A stretch of DNA of 64,000 bases, from NCBI GenBank assembly GCA_964445985.1, contig CAYUMU010000001.1:124001-188000 (forward strand), given 5' to 3'. A program made the position numbers and the translations under genes. The DNA is from CAYUMU01 sp964445985. Its GTDB lineage: Bacteria; Planctomycetota; Planctomycetia; Pirellulales; S012-138. The notes under the pieces were generated by a model that was not told the origin of the DNA, searched no databases, and worked only from the letters and a program-made list of their open reading frames with translations. Positions 53,301-60,759 of this stretch are shown in pieces (the stretch's first letter is position 1; each line of letters opens with the position of its first letter).

Positions 53301-55449
53301 CGTTGTTGTCGTCCTGGTAATTGCCGAACGGGTGATTGATATTCCACCGCAAGCCGTTGGCCAGATCGACGGGCACCAGCGAAGCAATGGCCTGATTGAT
53401 GTTGGGCGCCGTGTAGCCGCCTTCTCGGGCATCGGCCAGCAGCTTGAGCTCCACAAAGTCGATGAAGTCGAGCATGCCGCGGCGGCGGGCATCGTTGCCC
53501 GGCAGTCCCTGGGCGTTGATCTCGCCGCGAATTTCCGCACTCGGCCGAATGGCCGGGGTGGGGATGGAGTAGCTTTCGGCCGTGATTTGTCCGCCGAGCT
53601 TCCAGGTGTAGGCGCCGCCGATCAGGTATTGCAGCCGATGCGGCAGCGATTGGCTATCGACATCGAACGGCCGCAGAAAACGCTCCATTTGGGCCATGGT
53701 GAAGGGGGCGTCGATGGTGCTGCGGCCGGTGGCCGTGTTCATGGTGGCCGAGTAAGGGTTGAAGTGCCAGGCATGTTCCAACTCGTACTGCATGGTGCCG
53801 CCCGCGAGCTCCATGAACGTGCTGCGATCGCGGATCGGCGCGCCATGCTTGTCGAGAGCCAAAATCGCGTCGCCGTCCCAGTCGCTCCAAGCCAAGGCCG
53901 ATTGTGAGCTGGGCAGATTGAAATTCTTGACCACGTCTTTGCGGTCGCGCTGCCCATCGGTCACGCCCGGCTTGGGGTTGGTGCCGCCAAAGTACAGCTC
54001 GGCTTCACCATAACGACCCATGACGCGAGGCTGGTTGCCAGTGCGATTCAAGCCATACATCAGTTGCTTGAACGTGTCGGGGAAGGACGCATCGAGCAGC
54101 GAGCAGGGATTGACCTCCGCCGGCCCCCGGCCATCGCCATACGGAAGTTGGGCGGTAACGCTGCGCGTGCCTCCCGCCAACAGGTCGTTGGTGACCGAGT
54201 CGGGCGTAAAGTACGGCCGGTTCAACTGGTTGGGCTGGCCATGCACGTTGAGATTCAACCGGTTGTCCATATCCACAATCATGACGGCGAACAGTGGCTT
54301 GTACTGGCGGCCGTCGGCGGCGGTTTGCACCGGCATGCCCAGGTCGATCCAAACGCTGTCGGGGATGCCGTCGCCGTCGTTGTCCACATCCCACAGGGTA
54401 GGATTGGGGGCGCTGCCGCTCGATCCCACATTCAGGTTGCTCAACGCCGAATGGTTGGGATTGGAGCCTGTAAAGTCGGGGTGGAAATCTTCCAACGGCC
54501 GAAAAACGATGCTTCGCCTTACTCGGGGATCGCCAATGTTCGTGTTGTTCGCCCGATGCCAGTTCGCCAACGCGGCATCGTAGAACGATGGCGATTGCAC
54601 TTCCCAGCGATTGGTGCTGGTATTCCAGACCCGGGCCGCCAGATGCGGATTGTTGTAGTCGGGAATGTCATAGTCTTCGTCGGCGCCGCCCAGCGTGGGA
54701 TCGTCGGTGGAATTGCCGTAGCCCACGTTGGGTAACAGCGCCACGCGGTCAACATTGCCCGAGCCGCCCTGTTTGACCGCCGTGGTAGTGAGCGTGGTGG
54801 TGTTGAGACCCGAGCCGGAGCCGTTGAAGGGGCGGCCGTTGATGATCATTTTGCTGCCGTCGAGCGAACCGAGCGGCACGCCGGCAAAGCCGGTGGGGGT
54901 AGAAAGTGGCAACATCCAGATGGTGCCAGACGAGCCGCCTCCGGCCAGGAACCCGGTAATTCGGCCGCTAATGTTCCGCGCCGGCCCGGTGGTGAAGGTG
55001 ACCACGCGGCCATTGTAGTAGCCGCTGCGACCCGAAAGTTGCGATCCTCCGATGTGATTGACATTGAGCGACAGAAAGACCTGCTCGCCTGCATTATTGC
55101 TGGGAAACCACGACGCGCCGCCGCCTTGAACCTGAACTTCCACATAATCGTTGCCGAACGCGTCTTCCAGCAAATTGACATACCGCGCCGCCGAATAAGG
55201 GTTGTGGGAGCCGCGGATGAGTTGTTTGAACGCGCGCTCCAGCAGCTCCTCAAAACCGTCGTCGTAGCGCTCGCCGGCCGTGGCGGCTCGGGCTGCCGTT
55301 TTGAACTCGCGCGTGGCCACCACGTAGGTGACCGCCACCATGGTGAGCAGCACCAGCAGGCCCATCACCACCAGCAGAATCACGCCGCGGCGCGACGCGG
55401 GGCGGCGCGAGAACTTGCAAGTGGCGTCTGGAGAAGTTGCGGTTTTCAT
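50305..55449 (-). CDS. Giant GspK/PilX-like pseudopilus component (1714 aa)
   Basis: Start at the ATG 55449 with AAGG about 10 nt upstream. The N-terminus SRRGVILLVVMGLLVLLTMV has the prepilin-peptidase site R-G followed by V and a hydrophobic stretch without Glu at +5, the pattern of GspK/PilX minor components, followed by a long amphipathic helix (TREFKTAARAATAGERYDDG). GspK is about 320 residues; this protein is five times longer. The rest is beta-rich and Gly/Asn/Asp-rich, with Ca-binding-like phrases such as WDVDNDGDGIPDSVW and DDNNDNDGIFANPGSTVD, and Tyr/Pro-rich stretches. It is the last gene of the operon. I infer a large tip or adhesin-like subunit. Confidence 0.75.
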   Translation of the reverse strand: MKTATSPDATCKFSRRPASRRGVILLVVMGLLVLLTMVAVTYVVATREFKTAARAATAGERYDDGFEELLERAFKQLIRGSHNPYSAARYVNLLEDAFGNDYVEVQVQGGGASWFPSNNAGEQVFLSLNVNHIGGSQLSGRSGYYNGRVVTFTTGPARNISGRITGFLAGGGSSGTIWMLPLSTPTGFAGVPLGSLDGSKMIINGRPFNGSGSGLNTTTLTTTAVKQGGSGNVDRVALLPNVGYGNSTDDPTLGGADEDYDIPDYNNPHLAARVWNTSTNRWEVQSPSFYDAALANWHRANNTNIGDPRVRRSIVFRPLEDFHPDFTGSNPNHSALSNLNVGSSGSAPNPTLWDVDNDGDGIPDSVWIDLGMPVQTAADGRQYKPLFAVMIVDMDNRLNLNVHGQPNQLNRPYFTPDSVTNDLLAGGTRSVTAQLPYGDGRGPAEVNPCSLLDASFPDTFKQLMYGLNRTGNQPRVMGRYGEAELYFGGTNPKPGVTDGQRDRKDVVKNFNLPSSQSALAWSDWDGDAILALDKHGAPIRDRSTFMELAGGTMQYELEHAWHFNPYSATMNTATGRSTIDAPFTMAQMERFLRPFDVDSQSLPHRLQYLIGGAYTWKLGGQITAESYSIPTPAIRPSAEIRGEINAQGLPGNDARRRGMLDFIDFVELKLLADAREGGYTAPNINQAIASLVPVDLANGLRWNINHPFGNYQDDNNDNDGIFANPGSTVDRIDEIGESRTSGGERVYRQVHGMDTALPAPWNAAVMDYGNDGQTDEFKRRHPRQLYARYLYCLMMMLKDHDYHFPNGEGLTGVAAERYTAQRIAQWAVNVVDFMDDDHAMTYFEFDYEPFKDNTGGGGDPWNVDGYLGVDPSGNASADDTATYRGVVWGVERPDLLLTETFATHEFRTEDTSEGGMLLPGDGLTPYGLMTDDDDLDQRRKPQGSLFLELYNPWHDREYNLSALAPASTDGYRRPHFQLVIAPILNGTVPANPDTGHINPTFPSMAEAERIVWFTNKAIYPGSVDPTAVISPKIYYSDLEDSGSAATIDYYNKVNYGNGTAASMFRIGRGEYAVIGPRVTTRFGNSGPGTNPAENLITIQLLDQAAPQAPYTNGGGAYTAFGVVDQLVSNTGRIGYPNWQGGNQRIKAPQGIVINYPHPLSVSEPGPGQTYYPPATGTTADADFGTYTYQDTYAPPIDTPLDDIAVRTQGTREAFRYVYLQRLADPDRAWNNDTNPYITVDFAPIDLNVYNGIYTGPDTENPDPNNKPVGAADTWTYVPNAEEPLKFRTRERNGAGHNIWQQSFAGINPDRSVHNFRHSLGYLNGLIEGIGSGEDQEIFATNGIWDEDDGVAPAYYGEPRPPAFPWMHIKNAPLVSPMELMQVPASSPSRLLYEFAVRRSPFTNHYQERLNDNSDGPPFGHLLNFFNSTQATSGTDRSNFQRLFEFIHVPSKFAGTEMVLDPALFAGGGGSHHYHPPFNRVSMFRDPGRVNVNTLFDDGGVWNAIFDQSLSGGGNTHWQRVWESRQGYGTGGVGSLRLNDNSPTFFANPFRQYASDYDVPIDALKRIDLTGAHRQYVDSTLLRPDPQNTSKPLLAARAADETSAAPFGYATVDYVDGNRSAYFRYQPLNQASNTLTTTSNVYAIWVTVGFFEATPVPRTNDHPDGYTYGRELGADTGDIVRHRGFYIYDRSIPVGFIRGEDLNTEQGVLVRRIIE

Positions 55450-55548
55450 AGGAAAGTTACCTTGCAAAGCGATAGCGTGTCTTGCTGGTTTGGCCCGCTC
55501 GCGCTTTGGAATATGTGTTGGGTAGATCGAAGCCGCTCGACCGCCTGC

Positions 55549-56646
55549 TTAGGCGCCCGGCAGCGACATGGCGGAATTGGTATCGAGTTCGATGGTGCGT
55601 TCGTACACGCCAATCACGCCGGTCACGATGGTGACTTGGGGTAAATTGGAATTGATGAGCAGCCCCGGATCGGGAAAAGTCGGCCCGGCCAACTGCAAGC
55701 GAACCGGAACCGGCGTGCCATTCAGCGAGCGATTGCCCACGTTCACCACGCGATACCAGCGATGAATCATCGCCGAACTATCACCGGGCGACCCAAACTG
55801 GTGACTGAGCATGATCCATTGCCCCGGAATAATCTTGGACTGCGTGGTCGCGGGCAACGTGATGCTGTTCGCCAGGCTGCTAAAACTATCGGGCGTGGGA
55901 ACCACTTCCACGTCGGCCGTGGTTTCTGGGCCGGTGTCGCGATCAAAACATACAATGATCGAAACCATGAATTGCCGGCGTTGATTCACCGGAAACCCCG
56001 AGGGGAGCGCCGCGGCCGCGCTGTTCTCCACCGGCGAAGGGGCGATCATCGCCATCCAACTGTATTTGCCTTCCCATTCGGTCGTGGCACTGGCAAAGTT
56101 GGGCCGATCGGTCGAGGTCGCGTCTTTGGTATCGATATTCGTCGGCAGATCGTCATGCCAGCGAAAAATAGCGTCAGCCCGGGCAACATCCGCGGAACTG
56201 GTTCCGCCGATGCCGCGCAAGGTTACGCGTTCCATTTGAAAGGTGGGCGCTGGTGGGGGGGGAGATAGGTCGGGTGGAAACGCATTGCTCGAGCCCCGCG
56301 TTTTTCGAAATGGGTCGAGCATGAAAATCGGCCAGGGCCCCGTGCCGGCGCCGCCGCCAGGGCCATTGGTGGTGAGAAACGTGGGCGACGTATTGCCGCT
56401 GGTGACCCAGTTTTCGGGCCGCAGCATTTCGCTGGCTTCCAATTGACGGAAGGCCGCGCGGCCGCAGGCCGCGGCATGGTCCATCCGCAGCCCTTGCGAC
56501 ACCTGGTAGTTGCCCACCGGGATCAGCGCCCCCAGGCCGAGCATGCCCATCGCCAAAATGAAGATGGCAAACAGCACCTCCAACAGGCTGATGCCGCGCC
56601 GTCGCTGACGGCGGGCGGTGGTAAAATCAATCGCCATATTTAGCAT
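55549..56646 (-). CDS. Type II/IV prepilin-like protein, PilV/GspI type
   Basis: 365 residues (ATG at 56637 is an alternative start). A basic leader RRQRRRG is followed by ISLLEVLFAIFILAMGMLGL, with Gly at -1 and Glu at +5 of the mature sequence, the class III signal used by prepilin peptidase. The Leu-Glu-Val-Leu-Phe-Ala core resembles PilV/GspI. The remaining 300 residues form a large globular domain with many Pro/Thr and Asp residues (TSTDRPNFASATTEWEGKYS), much longer than pseudopilins of proteobacteria. Gaps of 113 and 99 bp separate it from its neighbours. Confidence 0.85.
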   Translation of the reverse strand: MLNMAIDFTTARRQRRRGISLLEVLFAIFILAMGMLGLGALIPVGNYQVSQGLRMDHAAACGRAAFRQLEASEMLRPENWVTSGNTSPTFLTTNGPGGGAGTGPWPIFMLDPFRKTRGSSNAFPPDLSPPPPAPTFQMERVTLRGIGGTSSADVARADAIFRWHDDLPTNIDTKDATSTDRPNFASATTEWEGKYSWMAMIAPSPVENSAAAALPSGFPVNQRRQFMVSIIVCFDRDTGPETTADVEVVPTPDSFSSLANSITLPATTQSKIIPGQWIMLSHQFGSPGDSSAMIHRWYRVVNVGNRSLNGTPVPVRLQLAGPTFPDPGLLINSNLPQVTIVTGVIGVYERTIELDTNSAMSLPGA

Positions 56647-56759
56647 TGCCTTGCTCCGCCATTCCCCTCGCGGATGGTTCTCATTCTGTTCCCTACGTTG
56701 TTATCGCCGCGCGCGTTTTGTTGATCGGCCGCGCGGGTGGTATGCACGGGGTGCATACC

Positions 56760-57707
56760 CTACTTGGTAATGGCTAGTTTGTCTCGCACAAAGCGACGGG
56801 CCTCAAGCACGCTGCCGCCGCCGGCATTTTCGGCCGTGGTCACCAGGCCTGTTTGTCCGTTCACGCTGACCCAGAACGTGCCCAGGTCTGTCAGATTGGT
56901 TTCGCCGCCGGCGCCTATGTTTTCGTTTCTGCCGATGTTCAGATACAAACAACTGCCGGGATTGAAGGAATTCCCCGCGACGTTGGCCGACGTAAGACGT
57001 CCGCTGGGCGAGAACAGAAACGTGATGTTTTCGTGAGGGTCGGGGGGAGTTGGGGCGGCTGCTGACAGGTTATCCAATCCTGAACAATTGGTATCGATCA
57101 CGACCGTTTCTGGAAGTTCCAGTTCGCCACCGGCTTTGATGGGCTGACGAATTACCTTATAGGGGACGCGCAAGCCGGTATCGTAGGGGATGCCGCCGAA
57201 TGACGGATCGGTGGAAACCAGACTCCAACTCGACGCCGTAGGCGTCGAACTGATGCGGTAGACGTGACCGACGTGGTTGAGCTGCACCAAATCGCCAGCG
57301 TTGACAATGCCTTGCCAGCCGATATCGGTGACGCGGATGGAACTGCCCGAGAGGATTTCCGCCCTCGAATCGAAGGTGTCGCCAGCATAGGTTTCCGGCA
57401 CTTGCACATAAACAAGGCGGCTCGCGCCTCCGGTTGTCTTGCCGTTTACGTCGCGGTCAGGCACGATCTGCACGCCAAAGGGGCGGCCGGTTTCGATCGC
57501 CCGGGCGCGGGCGCCGTGGATGAAGGCATCGACCTGCCGGGCCGCTTCGCGCATGCGGCGGCTATCGGCGTCGGGAATGGCCACGCGGAGCCCAATCGTG
57601 GTGACCATCAGCACAATGGTCATCATCACGATCATTTCGATCAGCGTGAAGCCGGCGGCGCGATGTGGCTTAAGCGAGTACGGCCGGTTGGGAAAGTGAT
57701 AGTGCAT
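56760..57707 (-). CDS. Prepilin-like protein, GspH/FimT type
   Basis: 315 residues. The leader PHRAAG precedes FTLIEMIVMMTIVLMVTTIG, with Gly -1 and Glu +5. The following segment REAARQVDAFIHGARARAIE TGRPFGVQ is the GspH/FimT core, in which the first helix is followed by a helix with A-R-x-x-A/S and the strand RPFGVQIVPD. The lumenal part is about twice the usual size. The start overlaps the stop of the upstream prepilin by one base (TAATG), so translation is coupled. Confidence 0.87.
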   Translation of the reverse strand: MHYHFPNRPYSLKPHRAAGFTLIEMIVMMTIVLMVTTIGLRVAIPDADSRRMREAARQVDAFIHGARARAIETGRPFGVQIVPDRDVNGKTTGGASRLVYVQVPETYAGDTFDSRAEILSGSSIRVTDIGWQGIVNAGDLVQLNHVGHVYRISSTPTASSWSLVSTDPSFGGIPYDTGLRVPYKVIRQPIKAGGELELPETVVIDTNCSGLDNLSAAAPTPPDPHENITFLFSPSGRLTSANVAGNSFNPGSCLYLNIGRNENIGAGGETNLTDLGTFWVSVNGQTGLVTTAENAGGGSVLEARRFVRDKLAITK

Positions 57708-58792
57708 TAGCGCGTTCCCAGCAGGTGGTTATGAATATTATCGTAAGGGCCGCCGCCTTCGGTTGTATCGCCCGGATTGAGCGCGCCACGTTGATACGGA
57801 TTGCCATTGAAGTCGTAGAACGAATAAGGATTTTTCAGCAGCGCTTGGTTTTCGGGAACGCTCGTATCCACGCTCCCCAGCAACATCAGCGCACCCGCGC
57901 CGTCGGGGCCGGCTGAATAAATCAAGGGATACATCAAATATCCATAGCTAGTAGAAGGTGGATTATTGGGCGGACTGATTTCCGGGGTGGGGCCACCGGT
58001 AACCTGCCGGCCCACTCCCAGCGGATCGAAAGGATCGGGCCACAGCTCTGGATTCGGTTTCTGAATGTCGGAAATAAAGCCAGGCGCCCACCGCAGAAAA
58101 TTAATCGGCTCGCCGTAACCATCAATAAACTCCGGCATGCCGTCGTCGTCGGTGTCGCCGATCTCCGCTTCAATAAACTTGATCTCGTCCATGGGATTCA
58201 TGCCCACGGTAATGGTGAGATACAAACACTCCGAACTCTTGTTCGTGGCAATGATTGCCGAAAGGTAACTGGCAAAATCGAGCGATGTGCCTTTCCTGGC
58301 GTTTTGGGCAATGCGAAATCCGTCAATCGCGTCTTTATAGGCCAGGGTCATCGGATTATTGGCGCCCGCGGGATCGTCTCTAATATCTTCAAAACGATCC
58401 GGCATTTCCGCCCGCTGCAAATCCCAGCGGGCCTGCAACTGCCTGGCCGCAAAGGCCCGTGCGCCCTCAGCCGTTCCGCGGTTAATGGCCACCCGCCGCG
58501 TGCGGTAGGTATCCCACTGGGCGCGAATGGCCGAATCCAGCTTGGCGATGGTGACCTTGGTCCGCTGGGCGCGGGCTGCCTCTTGCGTGGAGTACAGCGC
58601 CCCCAGCAGGGCCGAGGCCAGAATGCCGATGATGGCCAGCACCAGGACCAGCTCGATGAGGGTGAAGGCGGGGCGCGGGTGACGTTGTTGGTGATGCGTA
58701 CCGCTGTTATTGCGCACTGGGTTCCCGCCTGCGCGGGAATGACGGAAGCGGGCGGATGCGCGGGAATGACGGTTGATTGTTTGCGGGCTCAT
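57707..58792 (-). CDS. Prepilin-like protein with repeat-derived leader
   Basis: 361 residues. The start (ATGA overlap with the upstream prepilin stop) gives an unusually long leader of 42 residues that contains RHSRAGGNPV, the well-known peptide encoded by a GC-rich dispersed repeat (GTCATTCCCGCGCAGGCGGG). The class III core is FTLIELVLVLAIIGILASAL with Glu at +5; the residue before the cleaved bond is Ala (RPA-F) rather than Gly, which peptidases process less well. The rest is a large globular domain with DVDDD-like phrases (GDTDDDGMPEFIDGYGE) that may bind calcium. Coupled by TAATG to the next gene. Confidence 0.85.
   Translation of the reverse strand: MSPQTINRHSRASARFRHSRAGGNPVRNNSGTHHQQRHPRPAFTLIELVLVLAIIGILASALLGALYSTQEAARAQRTKVTIAKLDSAIRAQWDTYRTRRVAINRGTAEGARAFAARQLQARWDLQRAEMPDRFEDIRDDPAGANNPMTLAYKDAIDGFRIAQNARKGTSLDFASYLSAIIATNKSSECLYLTITVGMNPMDEIKFIEAEIGDTDDDGMPEFIDGYGEPINFLRWAPGFISDIQKPNPELWPDPFDPLGVGRQVTGGPTPEISPPNNPPSTSYGYLMYPLIYSAGPDGAGALMLLGSVDTSVPENQALLKNPYSFYDFNGNPYQRGALNPGDTTEGGGPYDNIHNHLLGTR
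58721..58772. repeat. GC-rich dispersed repeat inserted in a prepilin leader
   Basis: GTTCCCGCCTGCGCGGGAAT (58721-58740) followed by GACGG, and a second partial copy GCGCGGGAATGACGG (58758-58772). The first has an internal palindrome TTCCCGC/GCGGGAA. The reverse strand reads the phrase GTCATTCCCGCGCAGGCGGG that recurs in many bacterial genomes. It encodes residues 13-26 of the prepilin (58792-57707). Confidence 0.7.
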
Positions 58793-59703
58793 GGAATGGC
58801 GTCCTCTAATATGCCCGGTGCAAAGTTGGTTTGGTTGTCCAAATCGCCGGCGGCGTACTTGCCGTTGCTATTGCCAGGGAAGCGTTTGTCGCCGTTGTTG
58901 GCGCCGTAGTGATAATCGAAGCCCGACCACACGATTTGAAAACTGTCAGGATTCACATAAGCGCCGGCATCGGTCTTGTAGGGCCAGGCCACGCCGGTTG
59001 CGGAGCTGATCCCAAAATAGCGGACATATTCGCCGCTGGGCAAAGCGTTGAAATACACATAGGGCGTTTTCAAGTCGGCGCCCGGCGGATAGTACTCCGG
59101 AAAGCCGTTGCCATCGGGGTCGCGCAGCCGGCTGGCGTCAAAATCGAAGAGCGGCGCTTCGCGCTGCCCTCCCGGCGTAAATGGCGTTTGCGGGTTCAGG
59201 TTGAATCCGGTCATTTCAAAATCATTGTTGCTAAATCCGCCCAACCAAAACACCAAGGCTTCGGCCGGCGTCATGAACTCAATGTTCCTACCCGTTCGCG
59301 TCAAAACCTCCGTCTTAACCGCTACCCAATTTTGGCCAAAGGCGCCCAGACTGGGGAATCGCTTGCGAAAGTGCCGGGCCACCACCATATCGCCGTAATT
59401 GGCCCCGTGGCTCCCTTCGCTTTGGCCAAAATAGTTGGGCGGGTACTCTCCATACTTGTTGCGGTACTGGGTCAGGGCCTGGCTGAGTTGCTCGATTTCC
59501 ATTTGCACGCGGGCGCGGCGGGCGCTCAGTCGGGCCCGCTGAATGGCAGGCAACAACAGGGCCATGAGCAGGCCGATAATGGCCACCACCATCAGCAGCT
59601 CCACTAGCGTATAGCCGGGCGAGCGGCGGGGGCGCCCAACTCGGTGCGCACGCGCCGCCTTGGGCGATGGCGCGTGCCATGCTCGAACCGCGCCCACCAT
59701 CAT
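58789..59703 (-). CDS. Prepilin-like protein, paralogue B
   Basis: 304 residues. Leader RPRRSPG then YTLVELLMVVAIIGLLMALL with Gly -1 and Glu +5. After the hydrophobic helix comes a long amphipathic helix (RARLSARRARVQMEIEQLSQ, ALTQYRNKYGEYPPNYFG) like the major-pseudopilin (GspG) helix. The globular domain shares with paralogue A the phrases MVVARHFRKRFPSLGAFG, EALVFWLGGFSN, GGQREAPLF and FPEYYPPGAD. Both ends overlap their neighbours by 4 bp (ATGA), so it is coupled. It may be a structural or minor pseudopilin. Confidence 0.87.
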   Translation of the reverse strand: MMVGAVRAWHAPSPKAARAHRVGRPRRSPGYTLVELLMVVAIIGLLMALLLPAIQRARLSARRARVQMEIEQLSQALTQYRNKYGEYPPNYFGQSEGSHGANYGDMVVARHFRKRFPSLGAFGQNWVAVKTEVLTRTGRNIEFMTPAEALVFWLGGFSNNDFEMTGFNLNPQTPFTPGGQREAPLFDFDASRLRDPDGNGFPEYYPPGADLKTPYVYFNALPSGEYVRYFGISSATGVAWPYKTDAGAYVNPDSFQIVWSGFDYHYGANNGDKRFPGNSNGKYAAGDLDNQTNFAPGILEDAIP

Positions 59704-60593
59704 GGAATGGAATCCTCCAGCGTGCCCTTGGCAAAGTTGGTCAGGTTGTCAAGATCGCCGGGGCCGTAGTTGTTGCCTTCGGGGAACACCTTGTTGGTGT
59801 TGTTATTTCCATAGTCGAAGTCGAGGCCCGACCAAATGATCTGGAAGCTCTTGGGGTTCACAAAGCCGCCGCTGATGGTGCGGTAGGGATGTGCCACGCC
59901 GGAAGCCTGGGTGACCGAGTTGAGAGACGGATCAAAGACGTCCACATAGCTATTGCCGGGGGTGGCGGCAAAATAGAGATAGGGCGCCCGAAAGTTGGTG
60001 TCGGGCGGGTAATATTCAGGCCAGCCGTCGTTATCCACATCGCGGAGACGGAGGTTGTCGAATTCAAACAGAGCGCCTTCCCGCTGGCCGCCCAGGGCCA
60101 ACGGCGTGAGCGGATTCTTGTTGAATCCGGTCATTTGGCCACTACTGGCAAACCCGCCCAACCAAAACACCATGGCTTCCGCGCCGCTGATGGTGCTGAT
60201 ACTCAATCCTCCCGATGCGGCTGTCAGCGAGTCCGTTGCCGAATCGACCGCGCTATTGACAGCGCCCCAATTGGCAGCTCCCATGCGAGGGAACCGCTTG
60301 CGAAAGTGCCGGGCCACGACCTCGTTGCCATACGTGGTGTAAGAGCCGATGGACTCGCCCAGGTAGCTCGGCGGATAAGAGGTGTATACGGAGTTGTACT
60401 CCTCCATCTTCATCCCCACTTGCCCAATCTCCATGGTGATCTGCGCCTGGCGGGCACTGGTTTGCGCAGCCCAAATGGCAGGCAGCAGCAGGGCCATCAG
60501 CAGGCCGATGATCACGATCACCATCAGCAGCTCCACCAGCGTGAAACCGGGCCGCCACGCGGTGCGGGCCCAGGGGCGGTAGTTAGTAAACAT
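59700..60593 (-). CDS. Prepilin-like protein, paralogue A
   Basis: 297 residues. Leader RPG then FTLVELLMVIVIIGLLMALL with Gly -1 and Glu +5; then the GspG-like amphipathic helix (AQTSARQAQITMEIGQVGMK, MEEYNSVYTSYPPSYLGE). Its domain is clearly homologous to paralogue B, including NEVVARHFRKRFPRMG, EAMVFWLGGFAS, GGQREGALFEFDN and WPEYYPPDTN, so the pair is a tandem duplication. AGGAG lies upstream (ACGGAAG region on the minus strand). Its stop overlaps paralogue B's start. Confidence 0.87.
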   Translation of the reverse strand: MFTNYRPWARTAWRPGFTLVELLMVIVIIGLLMALLLPAIWAAQTSARQAQITMEIGQVGMKMEEYNSVYTSYPPSYLGESIGSYTTYGNEVVARHFRKRFPRMGAANWGAVNSAVDSATDSLTAASGGLSISTISGAEAMVFWLGGFASSGQMTGFNKNPLTPLALGGQREGALFEFDNLRLRDVDNDGWPEYYPPDTNFRAPYLYFAATPGNSYVDVFDPSLNSVTQASGVAHPYRTISGGFVNPKSFQIIWSGLDFDYGNNNTNKVFPEGNNYGPGDLDNLTNFAKGTLEDSIP

Positions 60594-60759
60594 GTCTTCC
60601 GTTCTCCTTAAGCGGCGATGGATCCCCTGGGTGCATCAAGCCAGTGTGGCAATCCAAATTTGTATTGAGTGCTAATGGTTGAAGTAGTGGAGTCTATACC
60701 GCTGCGTCACCCCCACCCCGGCCCTCCCCCGTGCCAGGAGGAGGGGGGAAATGTCTCTC
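60594..60759. other. Gap between GspF-like and first prepilin gene
   Basis: 166 bp with a GC-rich stretch (CACCCCCACCCCGGCCCTCC near 60707) of a type that recurs between genes in many bacteria, and an AAGGAGA-like SD before the prepilin. It may carry an internal promoter or partial terminator. Confidence 0.4.
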
